Positions 55,901-64,000 of a stretch of DNA of 64,000 nt are shown in pieces (position 1 is the first letter of the stretch; each line of letters begins with the position of its first letter). The notes beneath the pieces were generated by a model, which was not told the DNA's origin, searched no databases, and saw nothing but the letters and a program-made list of their open reading frames with translations. The stretch spans positions 186,001 to 250,000 of the forward strand of contig NZ_QJRG01000038.1 in assembly GCF_004025535.1 (NCBI RefSeq). The letters are read 5' to 3'. The stretch is from Pseudomonas alkylphenolica (GTDB lineage Bacteria > Pseudomonadota > Gammaproteobacteria > Pseudomonadales > Pseudomonadaceae). The translations under genes and the position numbers were made by a program.

Positions 55901-57349
55901 TTAGGCGAGATTTATGCCCAAAGCCTTGGCAATACCTTCTCCATAGGCCGGATCGGCCTTAAAGAAGTGCTGCAACTGACGCTGCACAACATCCGCCGAG
56001 ACCGCGGTCATGGCGCCGGCAATGTTGCTGATCAGCAGGGCTTTCTGCTCAGCGTTCATCAAGCGGAACAGCGCACCGGCGTGGCTGTAGTAATCGGTGT
56101 CTTCGCGATGATCGTAACGATCCGCCACACCGTTGAGCTCCAGTGCCGGCTCGGCGAACTGCGGTGCCTGTTTGGGCGCATTACCGTAGCTGTTCGGCTC
56201 GTAGTTCGGCGTCGCACCACCGTTACTGCCAAACGCCATGCTGCCATCGCGCTGGTAGCTGTTCACCGGGCTACGTGGGGCGTTTACCGGCAATTGCTGA
56301 TGGTTGGTACCAACGCGGTAGCGGTGGGCGTCTGCATAGGCAAACACGCGTCCCTGGAGCATGCGGTCAGGCGACAGGCCAACACCCGGAACCATGTTGC
56401 TCGGCCCGAACGCGGCCTGCTCGACTTCGGCGAAGTAGTTGAGCGGGTTGCGGTTGAGTTCCAGCTCGCCGATCTCAATCAGCGGGTAGTCCTTTTGCGA
56501 CCAGGTCTTGGTCACGTCGAACGGGTTCTCATCGCGGCTTGCCGCTTCTTCTTCGCTCATTACCTGGATGCATACTGCCCATTTCGGGAAGTCGCCGCGC
56601 TCGATCGCTTCGAACAGATCGCGCTGGGCATAATCCGGGTCAGTACCGGCCAAGCGTGCTGCATCGGCAGGTGCCAGGTTCTTGATGCCCTGCTTGGTCT
56701 TGAAGTGCCACTTGACCCAGGTGCGCTGACCGCAGGCATTGATCAAGCTGTAAGTGTGGCTGCCAAAACCGTGCATGTGGCGATAGCCGTCCGGAATGCC
56801 ACGGTCAGAGAACAGAATCGTGACCTGATGCAGCGCCTCCGGCGAGTGCGACCAGAAGTCCCACATCATCTGTGCACTTTTCAGGTTGCTTTGCGGCAAA
56901 CGTTTCTGGGTGTGGATAAAGTCGGGGAATTTCAGCGGGTCGCGAATGAAGAACACCGGGGTGTTGTTGCCGACGATGTCCCAGTTACCTTCTTCGGTAT
57001 AGAACTTCACCGCAAAACCACGCGGGTCACGCTCGGTATCCGCCGAGCCGCGCTCGCCGCCGACAGTGGAAAAGCGCAGGAAGGTTTCGGTCTGCTTGCC
57101 GACAGCGCTGAACAGCTTGGCATAGCTGTACTGGGAAATGTCCCGGGTCACAGTGAACGTGCCATAGGCACCCGAACCTTTCGCGTGTACGCGACGCTCG
57201 GGGATGTTTTCGCGATTGAAGTGGGCAAGCTTTTCAATCAGGTGAAAATCATCCAGCAACAACGGCCCGCGTGGACCCGCAGAACGCGAGTTCTGGTTAT
57301 CGGCAACCGGTGCGCCGCTGGCGGTCGTCAGTGTCTTGGTCTGGCTCAT
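55901..57349 (-). CDS. katA: Catalase, small-subunit haem type
   Basis: Decomposes hydrogen peroxide. The 482-residue protein has the distal histidine motif [33 protein letters not shown], and the proximal haem-ligand tyrosine motif [14 protein letters not shown]. The length and lack of a signal peptide fit clade 3 catalases such as P. aeruginosa KatA. It lies just upstream, in transcription order, of the haem-less ferritin gene. Its leader holds spaced ATCGGTC repeats and a weak OxyR-like half-site. Confidence 0.97.
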   Translation of the reverse strand: MSQTKTLTTASGAPVADNQNSRSAGPRGPLLLDDFHLIEKLAHFNRENIPERRVHAKGSGAYGTFTVTRDISQYSYAKLFSAVGKQTETFLRFSTVGGERGSADTERDPRGFAVKFYTEEGNWDIVGNNTPVFFIRDPLKFPDFIHTQKRLPQSNLKSAQMMWDFWSHSPEALHQVTILFSDRGIPDGYRHMHGFGSHTYSLINACGQRTWVKWHFKTKQGIKNLAPADAARLAGTDPDYAQRDLFEAIERGDFPKWAVCIQVMSEEEAASRDENPFDVTKTWSQKDYPLIEIGELELNRNPLNYFAEVEQAAFGPSNMVPGVGLSPDRMLQGRVFAYADAHRYRVGTNHQQLPVNAPRSPVNSYQRDGSMAFGSNGGATPNYEPNSYGNAPKQAPQFAEPALELNGVADRYDHREDTDYYSHAGALFRLMNAEQKALLISNIAGAMTAVSADVVQRQLQHFFKADPAYGEGIAKALGINLA

Positions 57350-57362
57350 GCGCTATCTCCTT

Positions 57363-57401
57363 ATCGGTCTTGAACTGCATCGGTCTCGACATGCATCGGT
57401 C
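57363..57401. repeat. Three ATCGGTC repeats at 16-base spacing in the katA leader
   Basis: ATCGGTC starts at 57363, 57379 and 57395, exactly 16 bases apart; the last two are extended to TGCATCGGTC. They lie 14-52 bases upstream of the katA ATG on the minus strand, in the likely 5' untranslated region. Function unknown. Confidence 0.6.
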
Positions 57402-57481
57402 CCAAACGGCCGGCTAATCGGCTTGCAGTGAGTATCGACCAGAACTATGACAGCAACAAATTTATTACCTGACTTATATCA

Positions 57482-57496
57482 ATAGATTATTACAAT
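57482..57496. promoter_or_regulatory. Weak OxyR half-site upstream of katA
   Basis: ATAGATTATTACAAT matches the OxyR half-site ATAG-N7-CTAT at 7 of 8 defined positions (read on either strand). A convincing second half-site at the right spacing was not found. It lies about 133 bases upstream of katA. Confidence 0.3.
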
Positions 57497-57508
57497 ACAT
57501 GTAGACAC

Positions 57509-57537
57509 AAAAAACCGGGCACTAGGCCCGGTTTTTT
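57509..57537 (-). terminator. Terminator of the alpha ribosomal operon
   Basis: AAAAAACCGGGC pairs perfectly with GCCCGGTTTTTT around an ACTAG loop. On the minus strand it lies 16 bases after the rplQ stop. Confidence 0.95.
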
Positions 57538-57553
57538 GTTTCAGACTGACGTC

Positions 57554-57940
57554 TTATTCAGCAGCTTCTACCGAGCCACCGACAGGACGATCAACCAGCT
57601 CGACGTACGCCATTGGTGCGTTATCGCCAGCGCGGAAGCCGCACTTGAGGATACGCAGGTAGCCGCCCTGACGGGTGGCATAGCGCTTGCCCAGATCGTT
57701 GAACAGCTTACCGACGATTTCTTTCGAACGGGTACGGTCGAAAGCCAGACGACGGTTAGCTACGCTGTCTTCCTTGGCCAGGGTGATCAGCGGCTCGGCA
57801 ACGCGGCGCAGTTCCTTGGCTTTTGGCAGGGTAGTTTTGATCAGCTCGTGCTCGAACAGCGACACCGCCATGTTCTGGAACATAGCCTTGCGGTGAGAGC
57901 TGGTACGGCTCAGGTGACGTCCACTTTTACGATGACGCAT
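57554..57940 (-). CDS. rplQ: 50S ribosomal protein L17
   Basis: A 128-residue protein of the large subunit, near the exit tunnel. N-terminus [20 protein letters not shown] is the L17 hallmark, with [20 protein letters not shown] in the middle. Last gene of the alpha operon, 42 bases after rpoA, followed by a strong terminator. Confidence 0.98.
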   Translation of the reverse strand: MRHRKSGRHLSRTSSHRKAMFQNMAVSLFEHELIKTTLPKAKELRRVAEPLITLAKEDSVANRRLAFDRTRSKEIVGKLFNDLGKRYATRQGGYLRILKCGFRAGDNAPMAYVELVDRPVGGSVEAAE

Positions 57941-57982
57941 GATTCATTCCTTACCAAACACTACGTTCGGTGATTACGACGA

Positions 57983-58984
57983 TCAGGCAGTCGCCTTGTC
58001 GTCTTTCTTAAGACTTGCAGGCGGCCAGTTGTCGAGGCGCATGCCGAGGGACAGACCACGGGAGGCCAGAACGTCCTTGATTTCAGTCAGGGACTTCTTG
58101 CCCAGGTTCGGAGTCTTCAACAGTTCTACTTCGGTGCGCTGAATCAGATCGCCGATGTAGTAAATGTTCTCCGCCTTAAGGCAGTTGGCCGAACGCACGG
58201 TCAATTCCAGATCGTCAACCGGACGAAGCAGGATCGGATCGATCTCGTCTTCCTGTTCGACTACCACTGGTTCGCTGTCACCTTTGAGGTCGACGAACGC
58301 AGCCAACTGCTGTTGCAGAATGGTTGCAGCACGACGGATAGCCTCTTCAGGATCCAGAGTACCGTTGGTTTCCAGATCAATAACCAGCTTGTCCAGGTTG
58401 GTACGCTGCTCGACACGGGCGTTTTCCACCACGTATGCGATACGGCGAACCGGGCTGAACGAAGAGTCAAGCTGCAAGCGACCAATGCTGCGGCTTTCGT
58501 CTTCATCGCTCTGACGCGAATCGGCCGGCTCATAACCACGACCACGAGCTACGGTGAGCTTCATGTTCAGGGCGCCGTTAGACGCCAGGTTAGCGATTAC
58601 GTGATCGGGGTTAACGATCTCGACATCATGATCCAGCTGAATATCGGCAGCGGTAACCACCCCCGAACCCTTTTTCGACAAGGTCAGCGTAACTTCGTCA
58701 CGACCGTGCAGTTTGATAGCCAGGCCTTTCAGGTTCAACAGGATTTCAATGACATCTTCCTGTACACCTTCGATTGCCGAGTACTCATGGAGTACACCGT
58801 CAATCTCGGCCTCGACTACTGCACAGCCAGGCATAGAGGACAACAGGATGCGGCGCAGCGCGTTGCCCAGGGTATGGCCAAAGCCACGCTCGAGAGGCTC
58901 GAGCGTGATTTTAGCGCGGGTTGGACTGACGACCTGCACATCAATGTGGCGGGGCGTCAGGAACTCATTTACCGAAATCTGCAT
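57983..58984 (-). CDS. rpoA: RNA polymerase alpha subunit
   Basis: Assembles the RNA polymerase core and contacts UP elements and activators. The 333-residue protein has the N-terminal dimer domain ([20 protein letters not shown]) and the C-terminal DNA-binding domain ([33 protein letters not shown]). Lies between rpsD and rplQ as in other gammaproteobacteria. Confidence 0.98.
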   Translation of the reverse strand: MQISVNEFLTPRHIDVQVVSPTRAKITLEPLERGFGHTLGNALRRILLSSMPGCAVVEAEIDGVLHEYSAIEGVQEDVIEILLNLKGLAIKLHGRDEVTLTLSKKGSGVVTAADIQLDHDVEIVNPDHVIANLASNGALNMKLTVARGRGYEPADSRQSDEDESRSIGRLQLDSSFSPVRRIAYVVENARVEQRTNLDKLVIDLETNGTLDPEEAIRRAATILQQQLAAFVDLKGDSEPVVVEQEDEIDPILLRPVDDLELTVRSANCLKAENIYYIGDLIQRTEVELLKTPNLGKKSLTEIKDVLASRGLSLGMRLDNWPPASLKKDDKATA

Positions 58985-59006
58985 GGATGCACCTATTTTC
59001 TAGCCC

Positions 59007-59627
59007 TTACTTGGAGTAGAGCTCGACAATCAGGCTTTCGTTGATGTCGGCGGACAGGTCACTGCGAGCTGGAACGTTCTTGAAAACGCCCGACTTCTTG
59101 GCAGCATCCACATCTACCCACTCAACGCGGCCACGCTGGGCGCACAGTTCAAGGGCTTGAACAATGCGCAGCTGGTTCAGCGATTTCTCGCGAACTGCGA
59201 CCACGTCACCCGGACGAACTTGGTAGGACGGAATGTTTACAGTCTTGCCGTTGATGCTGATCGCTTTGTGCGAAACCAGCTGACGGGATTCGGCACGAGT
59301 AGCGCCAAAGCCCATACGATAAACGACGTTATCCAGACGGCATTCGAGCAGTTGCAGCAGGTTCTCACCGGTAGCACCCTTCTTGGCGGCTGCTTCCTTG
59401 TAGTAACCACTGAACTGACGCTCGAGAACGCCATAGATGCGACGTACTTTTTGTTTCTCGCGCAGCTGGGTACCGTAGTCGGACTGACGGCCACGGCGCT
59501 GGCCGTGGATACCTGGGGCTGCTTCGATGTTGCACTTCGATTCCAGAGCGCGAACGCCGCTCTTCAGGAACAGATCGGTGCCTTCACGACGAGACAGTTT
59601 GCATTTTGGACCAATGTAACGTGCCAT
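59007..59627 (-). CDS. rpsD: 30S ribosomal protein S4
   Basis: Primary 16S rRNA-binding protein; in E. coli it also represses the alpha operon by binding the mRNA leader before rpsM. The 206-residue protein opens [20 protein letters not shown] and contains the S4 RNA-binding domain ([20 protein letters not shown]). It lies between rpsK and rpoA. Whether the same feedback occurs here cannot be read directly. Confidence 0.98.
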   Translation of the reverse strand: MARYIGPKCKLSRREGTDLFLKSGVRALESKCNIEAAPGIHGQRRGRQSDYGTQLREKQKVRRIYGVLERQFSGYYKEAAAKKGATGENLLQLLECRLDNVVYRMGFGATRAESRQLVSHKAISINGKTVNIPSYQVRPGDVVAVREKSLNQLRIVQALELCAQRGRVEWVDVDAAKKSGVFKNVPARSDLSADINESLIVELYSK

Positions 59628-59642
59628 TTATCTGTCTCCTGA

Positions 59643-60032
59643 TTACACGCGGCGCTTCTTCGGCGGACGGCACCCGTTATGCGGGATTGGCGTCACGTCG
59701 GTGATGCTGGCGATCTTATAGCCACAACCGTTCAAAGCACGAACAGCGGACTCACGACCTGGACCTGGACCCTTGACGTTTACGTCGAGGTTCTTCAGAC
59801 CATATTCCAGCGCAGCTTGACCAGCACGCTCAGCAGCTACTTGAGCAGCGAACGGGGTGGACTTGCGGGAACCGCGGAAACCCGAACCGCCGGAGGTAGC
59901 CCAGGACAGGGCGTTACCTTGACGATCGGTAATGGTCACGATGGTGTTGTTAAAAGAGGCATGGATGTGGGCGATGCCATCAACCACTGTCTTTTTAACT
60001 TTTTTACGAGGACGAGCAGCAGGTTTTGCCAT
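59643..60032 (-). CDS. rpsK: 30S ribosomal protein S11
   Basis: A 129-residue small-subunit protein forming part of the mRNA exit site. Family segments [38 protein letters not shown] and the C-terminus [15 protein letters not shown] are present. Fifteen bases separate it from rpsD. Confidence 0.98.
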   Translation of the reverse strand: MAKPAARPRKKVKKTVVDGIAHIHASFNNTIVTITDRQGNALSWATSGGSGFRGSRKSTPFAAQVAAERAGQAALEYGLKNLDVNVKGPGPGRESAVRALNGCGYKIASITDVTPIPHNGCRPPKKRRV

Positions 60033-60062
60033 TTCTAAATTCCTGTCGATTCGCTGGTGCGA

Positions 60063-60419
60063 TTACTTGCGGATCGGCTTACGCGGACCTTTACGGGTAC
60101 GCGCATTGGTCTTGGTACGCTGACCGCGTACTGGCAGACCCCGACGATGACGCAGGCCGCGGTAGCAACCCAGGTCCATCAAACGCTTGATTTTCATGTT
60201 GATGTCACGACGCAGATCACCTTCGGTGATGTACTTCGCAACTTCAGTACGCAGCGATTCAACCTGCTCGTCGCTCAGATCCTTGATCTTAGCGGCTGGG
60301 TTGACCCCAGTAGCTTCGCAGATTTTCTGCGAAGTAGTGCGACCAACACCATAGATGTAGGTCAGCGAGATAACAGTATGCTTGTTATCTGGAATGTTGA
60401 CGCCTGCAATACGGGCCAT
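60063..60419 (-). CDS. rpsM: 30S ribosomal protein S13
   Basis: A 118-residue protein of the 30S head, contacting the P-site tRNA and the 50S subunit. [20 protein letters not shown] opens the protein and [20 protein letters not shown] is the typical C-terminal region. First gene of the alpha operon, behind the promoter at 60479-60507. Confidence 0.98.
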   Translation of the reverse strand: MARIAGVNIPDNKHTVISLTYIYGVGRTTSQKICEATGVNPAAKIKDLSDEQVESLRTEVAKYITEGDLRRDINMKIKRLMDLGCYRGLRHRRGLPVRGQRTKTNARTRKGPRKPIRK

Positions 60420-60478
60420 TCAGTGGGACTCCAATTGACAGCTACCTACGCCCCGGAAGCCAAGAAATAGGGCGCGAG

Positions 60479-60507
60479 ATAATATCGCTGTAGAAACAAA
60501 TAATCAA
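60479..60507 (-). promoter_or_regulatory. Probable alpha-operon promoter
   Basis: On the minus strand TTGATT (60502-60507) and TATTAT (60479-60484) are exactly 17 bases apart, matching 4 and 5 of 6 consensus bases. It lies 60 bases before the rpsM ATG, leaving a leader long enough for the S4-type control known in E. coli. Confidence 0.7.
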
Positions 60508-60533
60508 CCCAGCAGCACACTAGCTGCTGGGTT
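60506..60533 (-). terminator. Hairpin between rpmJ and rpsM
   Basis: AACCCAGCAGC pairs perfectly with GCTGCTGGGTT around a 6-base loop. On the minus strand it is followed by GATTATTTGTTTC, only partly T-rich, so it may terminate the spc operon incompletely. It overlaps the -35 box of the alpha-operon promoter by two bases. Confidence 0.65.
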
Positions 60534-60550
60534 TGAAGCGCAGATCACAC

Positions 60551-60667
60551 TCAGCCTTGGCGCTGTTTGTGACGTGGTTCCGCACTGCAAATTACTCGAA
60601 CAACACCTTCGCGGCGAATAATTTTGCAGTTACGGCACAGCTTTTTCACCGATGCACGAACTTTCAT
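60551..60667 (-). CDS. rpmJ: 50S ribosomal protein L36
   Basis: A 38-residue protein: [20 protein letters not shown] opens it and EPRHKQRQG closes it. The zinc ligands Cys11, Cys14, Cys27 and His33 are all kept, so this is the zinc-binding (C+) form. It lies 28 bases after secY and is the last gene of the spc operon. Confidence 0.97.
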
Positions 60668-60695
60668 CACCAACTCCTCGAACCTTAAGGGTCTC

Positions 60696-62027
60696 TCAGC
60701 GCAGCAAACCACTGCCGCCGTAGCCTTTCAGGTTGGCTTTCTTCATCAGGGATTCGTACTGGTGCGAAACGAGGTGCGATTGTACTTGGGACATGAAGTC
60801 CATCACAACCACTACCACAATCAGCAACGAGGTCCCGCCAAGGTAGAACGGAACGTTTGCCGCAACCACCAGGAACTGGGGAAGCAGACAGACGGCCGTC
60901 ATATAAAGAGCACCGAACATGGTCAAGCGGGTCAGAACGCCATCAATGTAGCGCGCCGACTGCTCACCTGGACGGATGCCCGGAATAAAGGCACCGGACT
61001 TCTTCAGGTTTTCCGCTACGTCTTTCGGATTGAACATCAACGCCGTATAGAAGAAGCAGAAGAAAATAATCCCTGCACTAAACAGCAGAATATTCAACGG
61101 CTGACCAGGAGCGATCGACTGCGAGATGTCCTGCAACCAGCCCATACCTTCGGACTGACCGAACCAGGCACCCAGCGAAGCCGGGAACAGCAAAATGCTG
61201 CTCGCGAAAATGGCAGGAATTACGCCCGCCATGTTCACCTTCAGCGGCAAGTGGCTGGTCTGCGCAGCGAAGACCTTACGGCCCTGCTGACGCTTGGCGT
61301 AGTGAACGGCGATTCGACGCTGACCACGCTCAATGAACACCACAAAACCGATAATCGCTACTGCCAGCAAACCGATTGCGACCAGAGCGAAAATGTTGAT
61401 ATCGCCTGTACGTGCAGACTCGAAAGACTGCCCGATTGCTCTCGGAAGACCGGCGACGATACCTGCGAAGATCAACATCGAGATACCGTTGCCTACACCG
61501 CGCTCCGTGATCTGCTCACCCAGCCACATCATGAACATTGCGCCTGCCACAAACGTGGAAACCGCAACGAAATGGAAGCCAAAATCAGCAGAGAACGCCA
61601 CGCCCTGACCGGCCAGACCAATGGACATGCCAATGGCCTGGACCAGCGCCAGGATTACGGTGCCGTAGCGGGTGTACTGGCTGATCTTGCGACGGCCAGC
61701 TTCACCTTCCTTCTTCAACTGCTCCAGCTGCGGGCTGACGGCGGTCATCAGCTGCATGATGATCGATGCCGAAATGTACGGCATGATCCCCAGTGCAAAG
61801 ATGCTCATCCGTTCCAGCGCGCCGCCGGAAAACATGTTGAACAAGCTAAGAATGGTCCCCTCATTCTGTCGAAACAGTTCCGCCAGCCGGTCCGGGTTGA
61901 TACCTGGAACTGGGATGTGTGCGCCTATCCGATAGACGATGATCGCCAGGAACAGAAAACGCAGACGAGCCCAAAGTTCAGACATCCCGCCTTTACCGAG
62001 CGAAGAGAGAGCACCTTGCTTAGCCAT
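60696..62027 (-). CDS. secY: Protein translocase subunit SecY
   Basis: Channel-forming subunit of the general secretion machinery. The 443-residue protein has ten membrane helices; recognisable parts are [25 protein letters not shown], the plug region, and the cytoplasmic loops [15 protein letters not shown] ([18 protein letters not shown]) and [19 protein letters not shown]. Lies directly after rplO, as in the standard spc operon. Confidence 0.98.
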
Positions 62028-62462
62028 TTATTCCTCGAACTTGCCGCCAGCTGCTTCGATAGCCGCACGCGCACCTTTGGTGGCTGCGATACCCTTGATG
62101 GTGACTGCGCGAGTAACTTCGCCCGACAGCATGATTTTCACACGCTGTACGTTCTGGTTAATCACGTTGGCATCCTTCAGGGATTGCACGGTGACAACGT
62201 CGCCTTCCACTTTGGCCAGCTCGGACAGACGCACTTCTGCGCGGTCCATGGCTTTCAGGGAAACGAAGCCGAATTTCGGCAGACGACGGTGCAGCGGCTG
62301 TTGACCGCCTTCAAAGCCTGGAGCGATGGTGCCACCGGAACGGGAGGTCTGACCTTTGTGGCCACGGCCACCAGTCTTACCCAAACCGCTACCGATACCA
62401 CGGCCCGGACGATGCTTCTCGCGACGGGAACCCGGCGCTGGACTCAGATCATTGAGTTTCAT
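62028..62462 (-). CDS. rplO: 50S ribosomal protein L15
   Basis: A 144-residue protein of the large subunit. Opening [20 protein letters not shown] and the glycine-rich [20 protein letters not shown] are diagnostic. Three bases separate it from the end of rpmD and none from secY's start region. Confidence 0.98.
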   Translation of the reverse strand: MKLNDLSPAPGSRREKHRPGRGIGSGLGKTGGRGHKGQTSRSGGTIAPGFEGGQQPLHRRLPKFGFVSLKAMDRAEVRLSELAKVEGDVVTVQSLKDANVINQNVQRVKIMLSGEVTRAVTIKGIAATKGARAAIEAAGGKFEE

Positions 62463-62465
62463 CGA

Positions 62466-62642
62466 TTAACCCTCGACGCGCAGCATGTAGTAAGCCTTGT
62501 TGATCATCCCGCGATTCTCGGGAGTATCCAGGACTTCTACAGTGTGACCGATGCGGCGCAGACCCAGACCCTTAACACACAGTTTGTGGTTAGGGAGACG
62601 GCCGGCGGTGCTTTTGATCAGCGTTACTTTAACGGTAGCCAT
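62466..62642 (-). CDS. rpmD: 50S ribosomal protein L30
   Basis: A 58-residue protein reading [20 protein letters not shown] at the start and [13 protein letters not shown] at the end, with the L30 core [17 protein letters not shown]. It lies between rpsE and rplO with only two or three bases on each side, as in the standard spc operon. Confidence 0.97.
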   Translation of the reverse strand: MATVKVTLIKSTAGRLPNHKLCVKGLGLRRIGHTVEVLDTPENRGMINKAYYMLRVEG

Positions 62643-62644
62643 GA

Positions 62645-63145
62645 TCAGCGGATCTCCTCAACGCTCTTGCCGCGCTTGGCAGCAATGGACTCAGGAGATT
62701 GCATAGCCTTCAGACCCTTGAAAGTGGCGTGAACCACGTTTACAGGGTTAGTCGAGCCGTAGCACTTGGCCAGGACGTTCTGAACGCCAGCAACTTCCAG
62801 GACGGCACGCATTGCGCCACCGGCGATGATACCGGTACCTTCAGAGGCAGGCTGCATGTACACCTTCGACGCGCCATGGGCGGACTTGGTAGCGTACTGC
62901 AGAGTGGTGCCGTTCAGGTCAACCTGAATCATGTTGCGGCGGGCAGCTTCCATGGCTTTCTGGATCGCAGCAGGTACTTCGCGCGATTTGCCACGGCCGA
63001 AGCCGACACGACCTTTACCATCACCAACCACGGTCAACGCGGTGAAAGTGAAGATACGGCCGCCTTTAACGGTTTTTGCTACGCGGTTAACTTGAACCAG
63101 CTTCTCGATGTAGCCTTCGTCGCGCTTTTGATCGTTATTTGACAT
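62645..63145 (-). CDS. rpsE: 30S ribosomal protein S5
   Basis: A 166-residue protein acting in decoding accuracy and mRNA unwinding at the entry site. [20 protein letters not shown] and [20 protein letters not shown] are the S5 hallmarks. Two to three bases separate it from rplR and rpmD. Confidence 0.98.
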   Translation of the reverse strand: MSNNDQKRDEGYIEKLVQVNRVAKTVKGGRIFTFTALTVVGDGKGRVGFGRGKSREVPAAIQKAMEAARRNMIQVDLNGTTLQYATKSAHGASKVYMQPASEGTGIIAGGAMRAVLEVAGVQNVLAKCYGSTNPVNVVHATFKGLKAMQSPESIAAKRGKSVEEIR

Positions 63146-63148
63146 AAC

Positions 63149-63499
63149 TTAGAACTCCAGTCCGCCTTCACGAGCACCATCAGCCAGCGCTTTCACACGG
63201 CCGTGATACTTGAAGCCAGAACGGTCAAAGGCAACTTGAGATACACCGGCGGCTTTCGCGCGCTCAGCTACCAGCTTGCCAACCTTAGTGGCCGCGTCGA
63301 TGTTGCCAGTGGCGCCATCACGCAGGTCTTTGTCCAAAGTCGAGGCGCTGGCCAGGACTTTGCTGCCGTCGGCCGAAATGACCTGGGCGTAGATGTGCTG
63401 CGAGGAGCGGAACACGCAGAGACGCACGACTTCGAGTTCGTGCATTTTCAGGCGTGCTTTGCGAGCGCGACGCAGTCGAGTAACTTTTTTGTCGGTCAT
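63149..63499 (-). CDS. rplR: 50S ribosomal protein L18
   Basis: A 116-residue 5S rRNA-binding protein. [20 protein letters not shown] and the C-terminal [20 protein letters not shown] are typical. It starts 10 bases after the rplF stop. Confidence 0.98.
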   Translation of the reverse strand: MTDKKVTRLRRARKARLKMHELEVVRLCVFRSSQHIYAQVISADGSKVLASASTLDKDLRDGATGNIDAATKVGKLVAERAKAAGVSQVAFDRSGFKYHGRVKALADGAREGGLEF

Positions 63500-63509
63500 T
63501 TGCTAGGCC

Positions 63510-64000
63510 CTACTTCTTCTTGGCTTCTTTACGACGGACGACTTCGTCCGCGTAACGCACACCCTTGCCTTTGTACGGCTCTGGTGGACGGAAGTCGCGG
63601 ATTTCAGCGGCCACCTGACCTACCAGCTGCTTGTCGATGCCCTTGATCAGGATATCGGTCTGGCTTGGGGTCTCAGCGGTGATGCCCTCAGGCAATTCGT
63701 AATCCACTGGATGCGAGAAGCCGAGCGCAAGGTTCAGCACAGTGCCTTTAGCCTGAGCTTTGTAACCAACACCGACCAGCTGGAGCTTGCGCTCGAAGCC
63801 TTGGCTTACGCCTTGGACCATGTTGTTTACCAGAGCACGGGTAGTACCGGCCATAGCGCGAGTTTGTTGATCGCCATTGCGAGCAGCGAAACGCAGCTCA
63901 CCAGCTTCTTCAACGATTTCTACTGACGAGTGAACGTTCAGTTCGAGAGTGCCCTTGGCACCCTTCACCGAAAGCTGCTGACCGACGAATTTAACTTCGA
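63510..64000 (-). CDS. rplF: 50S ribosomal protein L6 (5' end cut by window)
   Basis: Large-subunit protein near the factor-binding site. The visible C-terminal part (about 163 residues) reads [20 protein letters not shown] at the window edge and ends [19 protein letters not shown] plus a lysine-rich tail. The frame is open to the window end, so the true start lies outside; the GTG at 63966-63968 is internal. Confidence 0.97.
   Translation of the reverse strand, partial: EVKFVGQQLSVKGAKGTLELNVHSSVEIVEEAGELRFAARNGDQQTRAMAGTTRALVNNMVQGVSQGFERKLQLVGVGYKAQAKGTVLNLALGFSHPVDYELPEGITAETPSQTDILIKGIDKQLVGQVAAEIRDFRPPEPYKGKGVRYADEVVRRKEAKKK

Noticed and set aside
60624..62732. A 702-codon open frame antisense to secY-rplO-rpmD
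   Set aside because: Shadow of ribosomal and secY genes; no ribosome site or recognisable domain.

Overview
This is a high-GC chromosomal window from a Pseudomonas, most likely of the P. putida group. The evidence is the protein sequences (Dxs, RpoA, UvrA and KatA all read as Pseudomonas proteins), the gene order ssb-MFS-uvrA-ferritin-katA-rplQ-rpoA, and two REP hairpins built on the palindrome GCGGGCAAGCCCGC or a variant of it. No rRNA, CRISPR array, insertion sequence or prophage was seen. No stretch longer than 300 bases lacks a gene.

Layout. 1-1.4 kb: 3' part of rtcR, the activator of RNA repair. 1.6-5.3 kb (minus): a three-gene O-acetylation module (MBOAT acyltransferase, membrane-anchored SGNH protein, SGNH lipoprotein). 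5.6-8.7 kb: xseB-ispA-dxs, isoprenoid precursor synthesis. 8.8-11.9 kb: a BtuB-like receptor facing a BtuF-like binding protein. 11.9-19.4 kb (minus): nrdR-ribD-ribE-ribBA-ribH-nusB-thiL-pgpA, a solute-binding protein and ribA. 19.5-21.5 kb: lipoprotein, methyltransferase and CnoX-type thioredoxin. 22-25.1 kb: a probable Zur-controlled metal operon (His-rich DUF2796 protein, ABC ATPase, FtsX-like permease, DUF3299 protein) behind a perfect GTTAT-N3-ATAAC box. 25.2-32.2 kb: OprG/OmpW, two sugar-nucleotide enzymes, a hydrolase, an XRE regulator, an alanine/glycine symporter and an asparaginase.

32.2-41.4 kb (minus) is a selenocysteine module: fdoG-fdoH-fdoI-fdhE-selA-selB-tRNA-Sec. FdoG has an in-frame UGA followed by a SECIS-like hairpin, so the apparent split of fdoG into two reading frames is selenocysteine recoding and not a mutation. 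Apart from selD, the decoding machinery is encoded beside the enzyme that needs it.

41.6-49.6 kb is the most accessory-looking part: a catabolic island with an SDR dehydrogenase, a lambda-crystallin-type 3-hydroxyacid dehydrogenase, a beta-keto acid cleavage enzyme (BKACE/DUF849), an ACS-family MFS importer and a UxaA/GarD-type dehydratase. A convergent GntR/FCD regulator follows, then a divergent pair (gamma-carbonic-anhydrase-like and secreted GlcG-like proteins). A 16-base operator candidate is identical in front of the SDR gene, where it covers the -10 box of a good sigma70 promoter, and in front of the gamma-CA gene. A related palindrome lies upstream of gntR. I infer one regulon that oxidises an imported hydroxy (sugar) acid to a beta-keto acid and cleaves it with acetyl-CoA. 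The substrate is unknown.

49.6-57.4 kb: an orphan AT-rich membrane gene, then ssb, a YajR-like transporter, uvrA, a haem-ligand-lacking bacterioferritin homologue and katA. 57.5-64 kb (minus): the end of the spc ribosomal operon (rplF to rpmJ, with secY) and the whole alpha operon (rpsM-rpsK-rpsD-rpoA-rplQ), separated by a hairpin and a recognisable promoter.
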